From: Cristatella mucedo
Lineage: Eukaryota > Bryozoa > Phylactolaemata > Cristatellidae
Reading direction: 5' to 3'
DNA length: 25,000 nucleotides
Assembly: GCA_009760855.2 (NCBI GenBank)
Contig: WPIO01000024.1
Coordinates: forward strand, 1-25,000
Shown: in pieces, positions 1 to 9,115 of the stretch
Position numbering within the stretch: position 1 is the first letter of the stretch
Layout of the letters: every line of letters starts with the position of its first letter
Translations under genes and position numbers: made by a program
Notes under the pieces: generated by a model
The model's input: the letters and a program-made list of their open reading frames with translations, nothing else
Told to the model about the DNA's origin: nothing
Database searches by the model: none

Positions 1-932
1 TCCTTTTCACGGTTTATACTCTCCCTCTCGCTGATGTGATTGCCAAGCACAATCTAGGCTTTCACTTCTATGCGGATGACACTCAGTTGTACCTTTGCTT
101 TGATCCCTCCCAGCCTTTGAGCACCTCAAATTCTCTCAACTCACTTGCTGCATGCATTGATGACATCCGATCATGGATGGCAGCAAATTTTCTAAAACTA
201 AACGATGATAAAACTAACTTACTAGTTATGGGCAAACCTAGTGTTATTCAGAAATTGGAAAGGCTGACTCTCAAAATTGGCTCTGCCAGCATATCTCTCG
301 TTGCATCAGCTCGAAATCTAGGTGTCATATTCCAAAGCGACCTCTCGTTAGACGACCACATCAGCTCCACAGTCAAATCAGCCTATTTTCAGCTTCATAA
401 CATTGCTAAAATTAGGGCTTGTTTAGATAAGGATACCACGTCCAAGTTGGTCCATGCATTCGTGACATCTCGTCTCGACTTCTGCAACTCACTGCTTACT
501 GGCCTACCAGCATGTGCGATCAGGCGATTGCAGCTGGTGCAAAACTCTGCAGCTAGGCTTGTCGGTCGTGAGCGTCGCAGTTGCCACATTACTCCACTTC
601 TCGCCGACCTGCACTGGCTACCAGTCAAGCAACGGATTGACTTCAAGGTTTTGTCGCTCACTTTTAGGTCTCTTCATTCTATGGCTCCAGCCTACCTTTC
701 AGATATACTACCCCATCAGGCAAAGCATCGTACCACTCGCTTTTCGGAATCCAACAGTCTAGAAATACCTCGTACAAACCTTAAATCCTTTGGAGACCGT
801 GCATTTAGCTCGTATGCTCCCACAGCCTGGAACTCCCTCCCGACCTGCATCAGAACATCCCCTGACCTGACCACATTTAAAAGAAACTTAAAGACATACC
901 TATTTAGGACAGCATTTAGTGGGTCCTTGTGA
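1..932 (+). CDS. LINE reverse transcriptase, C-terminal half (5' incomplete)
   Basis: The frame is open from the first bases, so it has no start in this window and the true start lies upstream. It encodes the C-terminal half of a LINE ORF2-type reverse transcriptase, which copies the element RNA at a nicked target. The catalytic FHFYADDTQLY motif lies at about positions 60-92 and contains the YADD core (RT motif C). Next come a KLNDDKTNLLVMG block, the NLGVIFQSDLSLDDHI block, the [17 protein letters not shown] block and the [18 protein letters not shown] block. The end, [19 protein letters not shown], is typical of CR1/L2 ORF2 proteins. The stop is at 930-932. No frameshift or stop interrupts it, so this copy is young compared with the other RT pieces here. 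The endonuclease domain is outside the window. Confidence 0.88.
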   Translation, partial: LFTVYTLPLADVIAKHNLGFHFYADDTQLYLCFDPSQPLSTSNSLNSLAACIDDIRSWMAANFLKLNDDKTNLLVMGKPSVIQKLERLTLKIGSASISLVASARNLGVIFQSDLSLDDHISSTVKSAYFQLHNIAKIRACLDKDTTSKLVHAFVTSRLDFCNSLLTGLPACAIRRLQLVQNSAARLVGRERRSCHITPLLADLHWLPVKQRIDFKVLSLTFRSLHSMAPAYLSDILPHQAKHRTTRFSESNSLEIPRTNLKSFGDRAFSSYAPTAWNSLPTCIRTSPDLTTFKRNLKTYLFRTAFSGSL

Positions 933-1167
933 TTCGTCCTCGATGTGCTTATGCGTGCTGACACTGTTCATGCTGCCACTAACCACATTTGCATGCTGAC
1001 CCAGTGCATGTAACCCCTAACCATGTTATTCATTTTGTTTGTTTTTCAAGCATGATTTTACTTACTATTCTATTGCGTATCACTTTGCAGCAAATGTAAA
1101 GCGCATAGAAAGAGATTAAGTTCTCTGAGGGCGCTTTATCAAGTGCAATATTATTATTATTATTATT
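1..1167 (+). mobile_element. CR1/L2-superclade LINE, 3' part (copy A), cut by window edge
   Basis: This is a non-LTR retrotransposon entering from the left edge in mid reverse transcriptase. It contains the RT coding end (1-932), about 160 bp of 3' UTR and an (ATT)n tail at about 1149-1167. The 3' UTR ends in a block with inverted arms AAAGCGC (1098-1104) and GCGCTTT (1131-1137) around AGAGATTAAGTTCTCT. Ending in a short microsatellite rather than poly(A) is typical of the CR1/L2 group. Copies B and D and isolated tails at 6.8, 14.3 and 16.7 kb are the same family. The clade is inferred from motif style and not from a database search. Confidence 0.9.
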
Positions 1168-1521
1168 AAGCTGAGTTATATCGAGGTGTTTCGAAAAAAT
1201 TCCCTGAACAGGTGATTTTTATGCGTTGTAGCCACCGCTTGCACAAGCACACCATAGCAGGGAATATTACGTAGCACTATGCACTTTCAAGAAAACTTAT
1301 TTTTGTGTCCTTACCTTAATTTGCTGCCTATTATTCTAAAAATAACTGCTAACTATACTGTCAGTGTGACGCTTTGTTGCCGCGATGCTGGACACGCAGC
1401 ATGCTTCGCTTCTCATCAATTGTACCGCCGATTGTGTGCTATTTTTGTTATCATTGGCAGTCATGTGAATTTTCCATACTTTCACTGGGCCCTCATCCAC
1501 GAAGAGCCATGTTTTTTGTGT
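1168..1521. other. Unassigned AT-rich spacer
   Basis: No coding signal, RNA gene or repeat is recognised between the LINE copy A tail and the older RT fossil. An open frame from 1279 only becomes meaningful after about 1522, where RT homology starts. Confidence 0.5.
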
Positions 1522-1750
1522 GTGACGTTTAGTGTGACGAATACGGCTGCATGGCTAGTCGACAAATTCCAGAGGTTCAGCCGTGCACCTACTTCGCTGA
1601 AGGAGCTTCGATCGGTCGATCAACGGATACGTGGGAAAACTCTTAAGCTTCCCCACAAGGTCCTCCGTGGCTTGACTCCTTCATTCTTAGCTGAACTGCT
1701 GCACAAGCTTACCCTCCTCTTACCTTCAGGTCCTCCATCGACACTAAAGT
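1522..1750 (+). pseudogene. Old LINE RT fossil, second lineage (fragment)
   Basis: The + frame reads NTAAWLVDKFQRFSR, then LKELRSVDQRI, then HKVLRGLTPSFLAELLHK. These line up in order with the LINE C-terminal blocks 'QNxAARLV', 'LxxLHWLPVxQRI' and 'FRSLHxxAPxYLSDLL'. Residues differ enough from copy A to suggest a different or much older CR1/L2 lineage. It is bounded on both sides by unassigned DNA, and the rest of the element is missing or unrecognisable. The assignment rests on motif order seen by eye. Confidence 0.6.
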
Positions 1751-2589
1751 AGCTGTTGCATTTCTCCGCTTGAAGACCGTTGGCGACTGAAGCACTCACG
1801 ATGCAGTTCATGGAACTCACTTTTACAATGCTTACGCTTTGACATATACTCTACCGCTGGCGACTGAGGCAAATCCCTTGCAGCCGTCTTGAGCTGCTAC
1901 TTACATGCTATTTGCTTCCTTCCTTGACTGGCGTCCTAGCTCCGCTATGCTTCTTACTTTGTATTTGCTGAGTCTTTGGTGACGTCTGTTGGCCGCCAAA
2001 TGCCTAACGAAAGATGCTTTAGGCTCTTCGCTACAGAAAGCTCTGCTGCGTAGCAATCCCTTAGTCTTGGCGGCTTTGTGGACTTACAGACGGAGATATA
2101 TTACATTACATTTGTTGACAGCACTCGATGTCGTATGTCGATGCTTTACGACGGCGGTGAAGACTACTTGCTAATTTCATGTTTTCAGCATTTTGTCCCG
2201 TCTTTGCATTTTTCTCACTCTGGGAAGCTCATTACTTTCGTTACTCTATGTTTACGCGTCTTCTTTTTTTACAATTATTCCATTAGAATTTGTAGCCGGT
2301 TACGCAATCTAATCGCATTGGTGAAGACGTCCGAAAATTGGAAAATCCGGGAAGCGTCCGAAAATTGTCGGTAGTAATTATGTCATGTATGTCAGAGCTG
2401 TACGAGGCGGCGAAACACCACTCTGGTATCTGTCACGAGTCTGCAATAAATATTCCCGTAGTGTTCGGGGTGATTGTTGCCAGGAGCGTTAGGTTCATCG
2501 GCCATAACAGCGCTATCTCACGATATGTACTACGTCACGCTTCCCGTCGATCCAGCCGCTCCAAGGATTCTGGTTGCTTAGCTTGGCCT
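1751..2589. other. Unassigned stretch between two RT fossils
   Basis: No convincing gene is visible. It separates two RT fragments that are in the correct order and orientation, so it may be an insertion into one old LINE or just decayed element sequence. No terminal repeats or duplicated target site were found at its edges. Confidence 0.4.
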
Positions 2590-2760
2590 CTCAAATCCTT
2601 TGGAAACCGCGCCTTCTATTTGCTGATTTAACATTTCTGTACTTTTAATTCCAATAGCTCGCTACCGACTGACGTTACGGCATATCCTGACTTAACAAAA
2701 TTGAAAAGGAAGATAAAAGCCAGCCAGCTGTTCCTTACAGCGTCTCCTCTGTCCGTGTGA
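2590..2760 (+). pseudogene. LINE RT extreme C-terminus remnant
   Basis: LKSFGNRAF at the start, then SLPTDVTAYPDLTKLKRKIKA, then LFLTASPLSV and a stop at 2758-2760. In copy A the order is [36 protein letters not shown] and TAFSGSL-stop. The match includes the stop position. A frame change separates the first block from the others. It is probably the tail of the same fossil as 1522-1750. Confidence 0.65.
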
Positions 2761-2986
2761 CTTTTCCTGCACACGGGTGCTGCTGAAATTGCGCTTGTGG
2801 CTAAAATTGCACTGCGTCGTCAATAACAATCTGTTGACATGCTTCCTTTCCAGCAACATCGAGTGTCTTGAAATGGATCATTATAATAATTCTATTAGAC
2901 CTCTATACAAATATGCTGTTAAAGATATTGTTATTATGAAAAGCTAGCTGACCATTGCTGTTTATGCAGACGCCTCTCCCTCTCTT
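2761..2986. other. Unassigned, possible decayed LINE 3' UTR
   Basis: It follows the RT stop directly, so it may be the fossil's 3' UTR, but the hairpin tail block of copy A is not recognisable here. Confidence 0.3.
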
Positions 2987-3006
2987 TCGCTCTATGAGCA
3001 TGGCCT

Positions 3007-3061
<55 letters not shown>

Positions 3062-3077
3062 CTGTGAGCATGGCCTC
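2987..3077. repeat. (TC)n microsatellite with duplicated flanks
   Basis: A (TC)n run at about 3014-3058 is bracketed by two direct 21-bp copies that differ at one base (2987-3007 and 3057-3077, period 70 bp). The shared core is CGCTCTRTGAGCATGGCCTC. The tract therefore sits inside, or has moved with, a small tandem duplication. Confidence 0.85.
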
Positions 3078-4042
3078 TCTGATTTATTTATCTGCTAGAG
3101 AATTTGGGCTAACGTGAATGCATCAGTGGGACATTGAGGTGAAATTCTTGTCCAATTGGTAAAACAGTGAGATGAAAAAGAGTAGTACAGACGCATTAAG
3201 CGGAAGCTAGTGATGTTTAGGACTTTAGATGTGAAAATCCACAGTTACAGCCATTCCTGTTCTTTCAGAGACATTTTCCAATGTGAATAAGGAGCGTAGA
3301 TAAATAGAATGCCTTAATACGAGGACTGCAGACGGATCTCAGCTTGAAATGTGAGCCTGGAGCTGAAGAATCGCGAAAGAGTTCGCGACATTTACTTCCT
3401 ACGCCTTTCTGGCAGCGTCCAGTATGAATTCAACGCATGTGGCCCTAGATTAAATACATACAGTCTAGGCTCTTCGATAAAGAAACTCCGCTTGTGGATA
3501 TGTCTGGCACGTTACACATTTTTAACACTCGACTTCCGCTGCATATCGGCAGTATGGTCTGGTCTACAGTGGGCATTACATTAGTACATGACTAATTCCA
3601 CTAAACCGCATAGAGCCGATGCGATCGTGTGCTGCACACAAAGGTCAAAGGCCAGCTCTGGCGTTCTTTGAGGCTGCTCCGGCAAAATGTATTATTCTAA
3701 GGAAAGGGGTGTGGCCTACCATTTGCGAAAAGCTATGGTCGTCATGTGGTTTTGACGGTACGCGCTGTCCTGAGCCAAGAGGCGGTGATATGCCATTAAT
3801 TTAATGATTCAAACACCTGCAGCCGGTAGGCCGGCCCGTAGCTCCTGCAAGGATGACGCCTGAAACTGGGTCTAAAAGATTGGCATCATTTGCTTTTCCA
3901 TCTGAGAGCTGCCTACACCACATGTCGCTGCTCCAATTTTTGGCTTCGGGCCAATAGTAATAACAGTGCTATTGCAGCACTGGCAAACGATGTTCCTGGT
4001 CCTCATGCTAACTTTTTATGCGAGCAACTGCTGCTTGGAAGA
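3078..4042. other. Unassigned stretch
   Basis: Several short open frames occur but none shows a known domain, splice context or composition bias. No element recognised. Confidence 0.4.
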
Positions 4043-4439
<397 letters not shown>

Positions 4440-4479
4440 TTCGACCAATTTGGAACTGGAGCGTCGAGTAAACGCGGCC

Positions 4480-4535
4480 CTCGGCATGCCTAAATAGAGA
4501 GATTTAGCTCTCTGCTGGTGCTATACAAATGCTTT
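4480..4535 (+). mobile_element. Decayed SINE-A tail
   Basis: GCATGCCTAAATAGAGAG, then TTTAGCTCTCTG and GTGCTATACAAATG, resemble the tail of the SINE-A copies at 7.7 and 8.8 kb (GCCTGAATAGAGATTAAG, TTCTCT, GCGCTATACAAATA). No tRNA-like head is visible upstream, where the (CT)n tract begins. Confidence 0.5.
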
Positions 4536-4678
4536 ATTTTTGCGCCTATTCGAGTAATCTATTCGAGCGCGGCTGCCCCTTTTGAGGTTCTGCCCTGAAG
4601 CTTCGAAGGTGCGGCACCCGCCCGGCCGGCCGGCAGTCCCTTTTTGTCCAACGATAAAAACGCAGCGACCCGTCTGAA

Positions 4679-6005
4679 GAATAATAATAATAATTCACTT
4701 GATAAAGCGCCCTCAGAGAACTTAATCTCTCTCTAGGCGCTTTACATTTGCTGTAAAGTGAAATGCAATTGAAAGGTAAGTAAAATCATGCTTGAAGAAA
4801 CAAACGAAATGAATAATATGGTTAGGGGTGACATGCACAGGGTCAGCATGCAAATGTGGTTAGTGGCAGCATGAACAGTGTCAGCACACATAAGCACATC
4901 GAGGACGAATCACAGGGACCCACTAAATGCTGTCCTAAATAGGTGTGTTTTTTAAGTTCCTTTTAAATGTGGTCAGGTCAGGGGATGTTCTGACGCAGGT
5001 CGGGAGAGAGTTCCAGGCTTTGGGAGCATATGAACTAAATGCACGGTCTCCAAAGGATTTAAGGTTTGTATGAGGTATTTCTAGACTGTTGGATTCCGAA
5101 AAGCGGGTGGTACGATGCTTAGCCTGATGGGGTAGTATATCTGAGAGATAGGCTGGAGCCATAGAATGAAGAGACCTAAAAGTGAGCGACAAAACCTTGA
5201 AGTCAATCCGTTGCTTGACTGGTAGCCAGTGCAGGTCGGCGAGAAGTGGAGTAATGTGGCAACTGCGACGCTCACGACAGACAAGCCTAGCTGCACAGTT
5301 TTGCACCAGCTGCAATCGCCTGATCGCACATGCTGGTAGACCAGCGAGCAGTGAGTTGCAGAAGTCGAGACGGGATGTCACAAATGCATGGACCAACTTG
5401 GACGTGATATTTTAATCTAAACAGGCCCGAATTTTAGCAATGTTATGAAGCTGAAAATAGGCTGATTTGACTGTGGAGCTGATGTGGTCGTCTAACGAGA
5501 GGTCGCTTTGGAATATGACACCTAGATTTCGAGCTGATTCAACTGGAGATATGCTGGCAGAGCCAATTTTGAGAGTCAGCCTTTCCAATCTCTGGATCAC
5601 ACTGGGTTTGCCCATAACTAGTAAGTTAGTTTTATCATCGTTAAGTTTTAGAAAATTTGCTGCCATCCATGTGCGGATGTCATCAATGCATGCAGCTAGT
5701 GAGTTTAGAGAATTTGAGGTGCTCGAAGGCTGTGAGGGATAAAAGCAAAGGTACAACTGAGTGTCATCTGCATAGAAGTGAAAGCCTAGATTGTGCTTGG
5801 CAATCACATCAGCAAGAGGCAGAGTATAAACCGTGACAAGACCCGGACCTAGCACTGAGCCCTGAGGTACTCCATATTTCAGAGGTACTTCAGATGAATG
5901 AATGATAACCCCCGGAAAACTGATCTCGAACCTTCGCACGGAAACTCGCGAGCTAAGTTTAGCCCTGCCCACCCACAAAGCAGAATCGGCTGTGAATCCC
6001 ATGTT
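4679..6005 (-). mobile_element. CR1/L2-superclade LINE, 5'-truncated (copy B)
   Basis: Same family as copy A, inverted. The (AAT)n at 4681-4694 is the element's 3' tail, followed by the inverted hairpin block (about 4699-4745), the 3' UTR and the RT coding region. Recognisable RT homology fades between about 5890 and 6005. A 12-bp direct repeat GACCCGTCTGAA lies at 4667-4678, directly beside the tail, and again at 6308-6319. This is a candidate target-site duplication. If real, the inserted unit runs to 6307 and includes about 300 bp of GC-rich DNA that does not look like LINE. Confidence 0.88.
4935..6002 (-). pseudogene. LINE reverse transcriptase, disrupted
   Basis: Minus-strand RT, about 90% like copy A by eye. 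From the 5' side it reads VPLKYGVPQGSVLGP (RT motif B region), FHFYADDTQLYLCF (YADD catalytic core) and LVMGKPSVIQRLERL, and then an in-frame TAA at 5414-5412 where copy A has a lysine codon (IRACLDK). After that stop the same frame continues through [17 protein letters not shown] and [22 protein letters not shown] small insertion near 4945 shifts the frame, so the protein would end NTPI instead of TYLFRTAF. One nonsense change plus one frameshift make it inactive, and the 5' half of ORF2 is absent. Confidence 0.85.
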
Positions 6006-6760
6006 TTGAGAGCCTCGTATCTCAGCGCGGCAGGGGCCGGAAGTCCAGACGTCGAAGCAGCCTCCATTTGGGCGGGCTGAAGGTGCGCGCGCAGATGGCG
6101 GGCTGACCTGCTGCGTTTCTTTCGTGCAATCTGAAAAGGAAAACGCGTCGAACCCCCGTCGGATAAACGGCGCGGTGCCGCGAGCCGGGTGCGAGGCCCG
6201 GAAGTCTCTTAGCCGCAGCCTTCACCGAAAGCAGTCGATTCGCCATATTTCCGGCAAGCGCGAGGTTGCGTTCGCGCCGAAGGCGTGTCGCCCGAAGGCG
6301 GAAAGAGGACCCGTCTGAAAGGAGCCTGCCACCCCTATTTGGAGAGCCTGCGGAGCGGAAGCGCCGTCAGCGAGCCTCTTTAGACCGTCGCGAAAAAAGA
6401 TAGGCCATCTAGAAAGAGTGACAGCGTCTTCTCAAGAAACTCGATCTTCGCGTCCACGCAGAGGGCGCGCCTCTCCAGATGCCTCTATTTATCCCATTTT
6501 AGAAAAAGCCTTGGCCCCCTCTCCCCCCACCGAAGGTAGCGCCTTGCACAGTGGGCGAAAGCTCTCGCGGCCCGACGCGGCAGCAAGCTCTCTGAGTGCT
6601 TTAGCCCCGCCCAGGAAGCTTCGTGCCTATTAGCTGACCTTTACCTTGTCTGAACCAGCCAATCGTAACTGGCAGTGGGTCCGAGCCGCCCCGGTACCGG
6701 GGCGGCTTTCAGGCCCTGTCGCGCCCCTGCTCGGGAAAGCCCAGAAGCTGGAGATACGCC
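5906..6760. other. GC- and CpG-rich domain, possible promoter CpG island
   Basis: It is clearly richer in CpG than its surroundings. It contains a GC box (GCCCCGCCC, about 6605), a CCAAT motif (AGCCAATCG, about 6657) and the palindrome at 6684-6707. A smaller GC-rich patch at 4560-4678 on the other side of LINE copy B suggests that the LINE landed inside one GC-rich domain. No associated exon with a recognisable protein was found on either strand. Promoter function is inference from composition only. Confidence 0.45.
6684..6707. repeat. 24-bp perfect palindrome
   Basis: The sequence AGCCGCCCCGGT followed by ACCGGGGCGGCT is its own exact reverse complement, centred on a GGTACC between 6695 and 6696. 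Flanking bases do not extend the match. It could be a dimeric factor site or a cruciform-prone spot. Confidence 0.97.
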
Positions 6761-6824
6761 ATTATCCGAGAATCATAAAAAAATCACTTCCTTTAGAATC
6801 TAATTAGCATGGCTGCATTGCTCC

Positions 6825-6912
6825 TAATAATAGTACTAATAATAACACACTTGATAAAGCGACCTCAGAGAACTCAATCTCTTTCTAGGCGCTTTACGTT
6901 CGCTGCGTAAGT
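6825..6912 (-). mobile_element. LINE 3' tail, severely 5'-truncated
   Basis: AATAATAGTACTAATAATAA, then CACTTGATAAAGCG, CTCAGAGAACTCAATCTCTT and CTAGGCGCTTTACG. This is the reverse complement of the copy A 3' block with its (ATT)n tail. Homology ends near the GCAG upstream of the hairpin, so only about 90 bp was inserted. Confidence 0.85.
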
Positions 6913-7465
6913 GACCTGCAGCAAAAACAAAGTCTGCAATGGTGACTGTCGGATTGAATGCTTGTATCCGATGCTTTGGATTGACATATTGATAGCTGAG
7001 CACCACCCCACCAAAACAAGGCGACGTCACGAGTGCACATTGCTCACTCAAGCAGGCACTGTTAGATGGAAAGTGAGAAAAGCGGCAGGCTTTGAACTAG
7101 CGCAGTCCAATTAGCGCAGTCCAATTAGCGCAGTCCAAGGATCAGTGCAGCCTGCAATCTACCAGGAAGATACGAGCCAATAAGCACATCACTTTCGCAA
7201 AATCCTCTACCGATGCCATTAGCATAATCAAGAAGGGCAGCCGCAGTGGAATGACAGTATCCGGGACGATAGCTATGTAAACCTCACTGGCCCATCTAAT
7301 TTGTATCCTCAGTGTCCTTCGGCGGTTCCACGGCCAATTTCCGGGTTCGACACGATTTGCGTAGTCCTTTTTTCAATCTTTTCTTTTAGGTGAAAATCAT
7401 CGAAACTTCGAATTGCATCTCTCACACGCTTTGTCATTTGAAAGGCATCTTAAGCAAAAATCGAC
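6913..7465. repeat. Unassigned stretch holding a 14-bp triplicate
   Basis: AGCGCAGTCCAATT is repeated 2.9 times at 7099-7138. The rest has no recognised gene or element. Confidence 0.7.
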
Positions 7466-7546
7466 TCCGTGACCTCCGTGACCTCCGTGACCTCCGTGAC
7501 CTCCGTGACCTCCGTGACTTCCGTGACCTCCGTGACCTCCGTGACC
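7466..7546. repeat. 9-bp minisatellite, 9 units
   Basis: TCCGTGACC repeats nine times head to tail. The sixth unit ends CTT-like (GACTT instead of GACCT), the only variant. Because 9 is a multiple of three, every frame stays open and reads as a tripeptide repeat (RDL on +; SRR or EVT on -). No protein domain flanks it, so coding use is unsupported. Confidence 0.97.
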
Positions 7547-7666
7547 TCCTGACGTGTTTTCTCAGGGGGGGCAGTTTTATTCGCTTCAGCCTCGCGTACA
7601 TTCGCGTCCATGTGCTGGCGGGCAATGCAACGCCGCGCTGTCATAACCGGTCCAAATTTACTTGCC

Positions 7667-7816
7667 GAGCTGGTTTGGTCTAGCGGTTAAGGTGCTCGCT
7701 CCGACCAAGGTCTGACTGAGGTCATGGGCTCGAGCCTCGAGGCATATGTGAAGCGCCTGAATAGAGATTAAGTTCTCCTGGGGCTCTATATAAATGAATT
7801 ATATTTATAATATATT
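7667..7816 (+). mobile_element. tRNA-derived SINE, family A, copy 1
   Basis: The head carries RNA polymerase III promoter boxes: A box TGGTCTAGCGGTTAAGG (about 7675) and B box GGGCTCGAGCC (about 7727). The tail GAAGCGCCTGAATAGAGATT, AAGTTCTC, GGGGCTCTATATAAAT follows. The tail resembles the LINE 3' block, as in SINEs that borrow a LINE's reverse transcriptase. A near-identical copy is at 8757-8897. Confidence 0.85.
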
Positions 7817-7935
7817 TCCTTAACCGCAGTTCGTTCTCGCTTAGCGCCTTATCAGAATGACGAGCCGCAGCGTAATGGTCAGAAGAGCCACGACTACGCA
7901 ATTTGGCAATAGCTGCGCTAGCCAATGAGTAACGA

Positions 7936-8470
7936 GTGTAAGCTCAAACGGTTGGCGCGGTAGTTTTGTGTGGAGGGACACATCGCCGCACTGTACTGGC
8001 AAGGCTGCGCACTGCTATGAGCGCGGTGTGTGACCTTCGCGTCCGGACAGAACTAGGCCACCAAACCGCAGCGCTCGTAACGGTGCAAGTCTCAGCCAAC
8101 GCCCACGACGCACACTGGCGACGCCTGAACTTAGTTCAGACGTCGCTACTTGTAGGTGCAGCACCACGTGTGTCACGCGCAGGCAGGCTGGCAGACGACA
8201 GTAGCAGAGCGCGGCGGCGACGCAGCGACGTTCGCGCATCCAAATTAAAAGTCCACATCCCGATAAACGCGGATAAATCTTTTTGACAGCAATGAAGGGT
8301 TACGGGTGTTTAACAGCGGCCCGTGACCGACGCCGACGGCTCCGTGGCCCAGAGCTCCAATGCCGAGTCCGAAATCGCAAATAACTGCCTACCTTGGCGC
8401 CGGCTTTTATGCGGGCCTCGGCCATACCTTATCACGTACGCAATCGGTTCCCAGCCGCTAAAGTTCAGAA
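7936..8470. other. CpG-rich stretch, no recognised gene
   Basis: GC-rich with many CpG. A 106-codon open frame (7966-8286, +) has no known motif, and its arginine/alanine bias follows the base composition. It could be a CpG-island promoter or a first exon, but nothing decides it. Confidence 0.35.
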
Positions 8471-8741
8471 ATCGAGAATAATGAATATTAGTCACAATCT
8501 GGCAGCTTTGGCTCGCCTCAATTGAAGTATCGCTATTACGTTGCTGTAATTTATAATTTCTGCCTGCTACTAATCAGAGTTACTACTAACTAGCGGCCGT
8601 GAGTGTCTTCTTGTGCGTTTTGCTTCTTTGTCTAAGCATGATGCTGGGGGCCTTTTGCATGCTTGCCCAACTAAGTACGATACTTTGCCTGTCATTGACC
8701 ATTGGCTATTGCTTCTCTTGCATCGACCTGTAACTAGCGTG

Positions 8742-8897
8742 TGCCTGAATAGAGATCGAGCTGGTTTGGTCCAGCGCTTAAGGTGCTCGCCCCGACCAAG
8801 GTCTGGCTGAGGTCGTGGGCTCGAGCCCTGAGGCATGTGTGAAGCGCCTGAATAGAGATTAAGTTCTCTCGGGGCGCTATACAAATAAATTATAAAA
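8742..8897 (+). mobile_element. tRNA-derived SINE, family A, copy 2, with a leading tail fragment
   Basis: The full unit starts at about 8757 (CGAGCTGGTTTGGTCCAGCG) and has the B box GGGCTCGAGCC. Its tail GAAGCGCCTGAATAGAGATT, AAGTTCTCTCGGGGCGCTAT is followed by ACAAATAAATTA. The tail can fold through AGCGCC and GGCGCT arms. Directly before the head lies GTGCCTGAATAGAGAT (8741-8756), a piece of the same family's tail. The unit is therefore either a dimer remnant or an insertion of one SINE into another. Confidence 0.85.
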
Positions 8898-8965
8898 ATT
8901 TTATTATTCAGTAGCCTTGGGGTGCTACGTAAAAGACTGGCTGTCATTGCTGTCGTTTGCATAGC

Positions 8966-9115
8966 ATCCAAAGAGAACTTAATCTCTATCCAGGCGCTCG
9001 CTCCGTACGACCCAGATTATGGATTCGAGTCGTGCAGCTGGAAATCTTATATAGCCAGCTGCAAGCGCTGCGATGGCCGTCAAGGCTCTTCTGCTGCGAT
9101 GTTAATGAGGCTTTT
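8966..9115 (+). mobile_element. Inverted SINE-A/LINE tail scrap plus tRNA-like SINE, family B copy 1
   Basis: AGAGAACTTAATCTCT then CCAGGCGCTC (8971-9000) is the tail block in reverse. The following sequence has a B-box-like GGATTCGAGTC (about 9022) and the body GCCAGCTGCAAGCGCTGCGA, then GGCCGTCAAGGCTCTTCTGC. This body matches the copy at 14.9 kb (GCCACTGCAAGCGGTGGTGA, then AGCCGTAAAGGCACTTCTG). Boundaries are approximate. Confidence 0.55.

Noticed and set aside
7466-7546. CRISPR-like array
   Set aside because: It is a spacer-free 9-bp tandem repeat in a eukaryotic context.
7390-7683. RDL-repeat protein across the 9-bp minisatellite
   Set aside because: No domain, homology or splice context outside the repeat; frame openness follows from the 9-bp unit.
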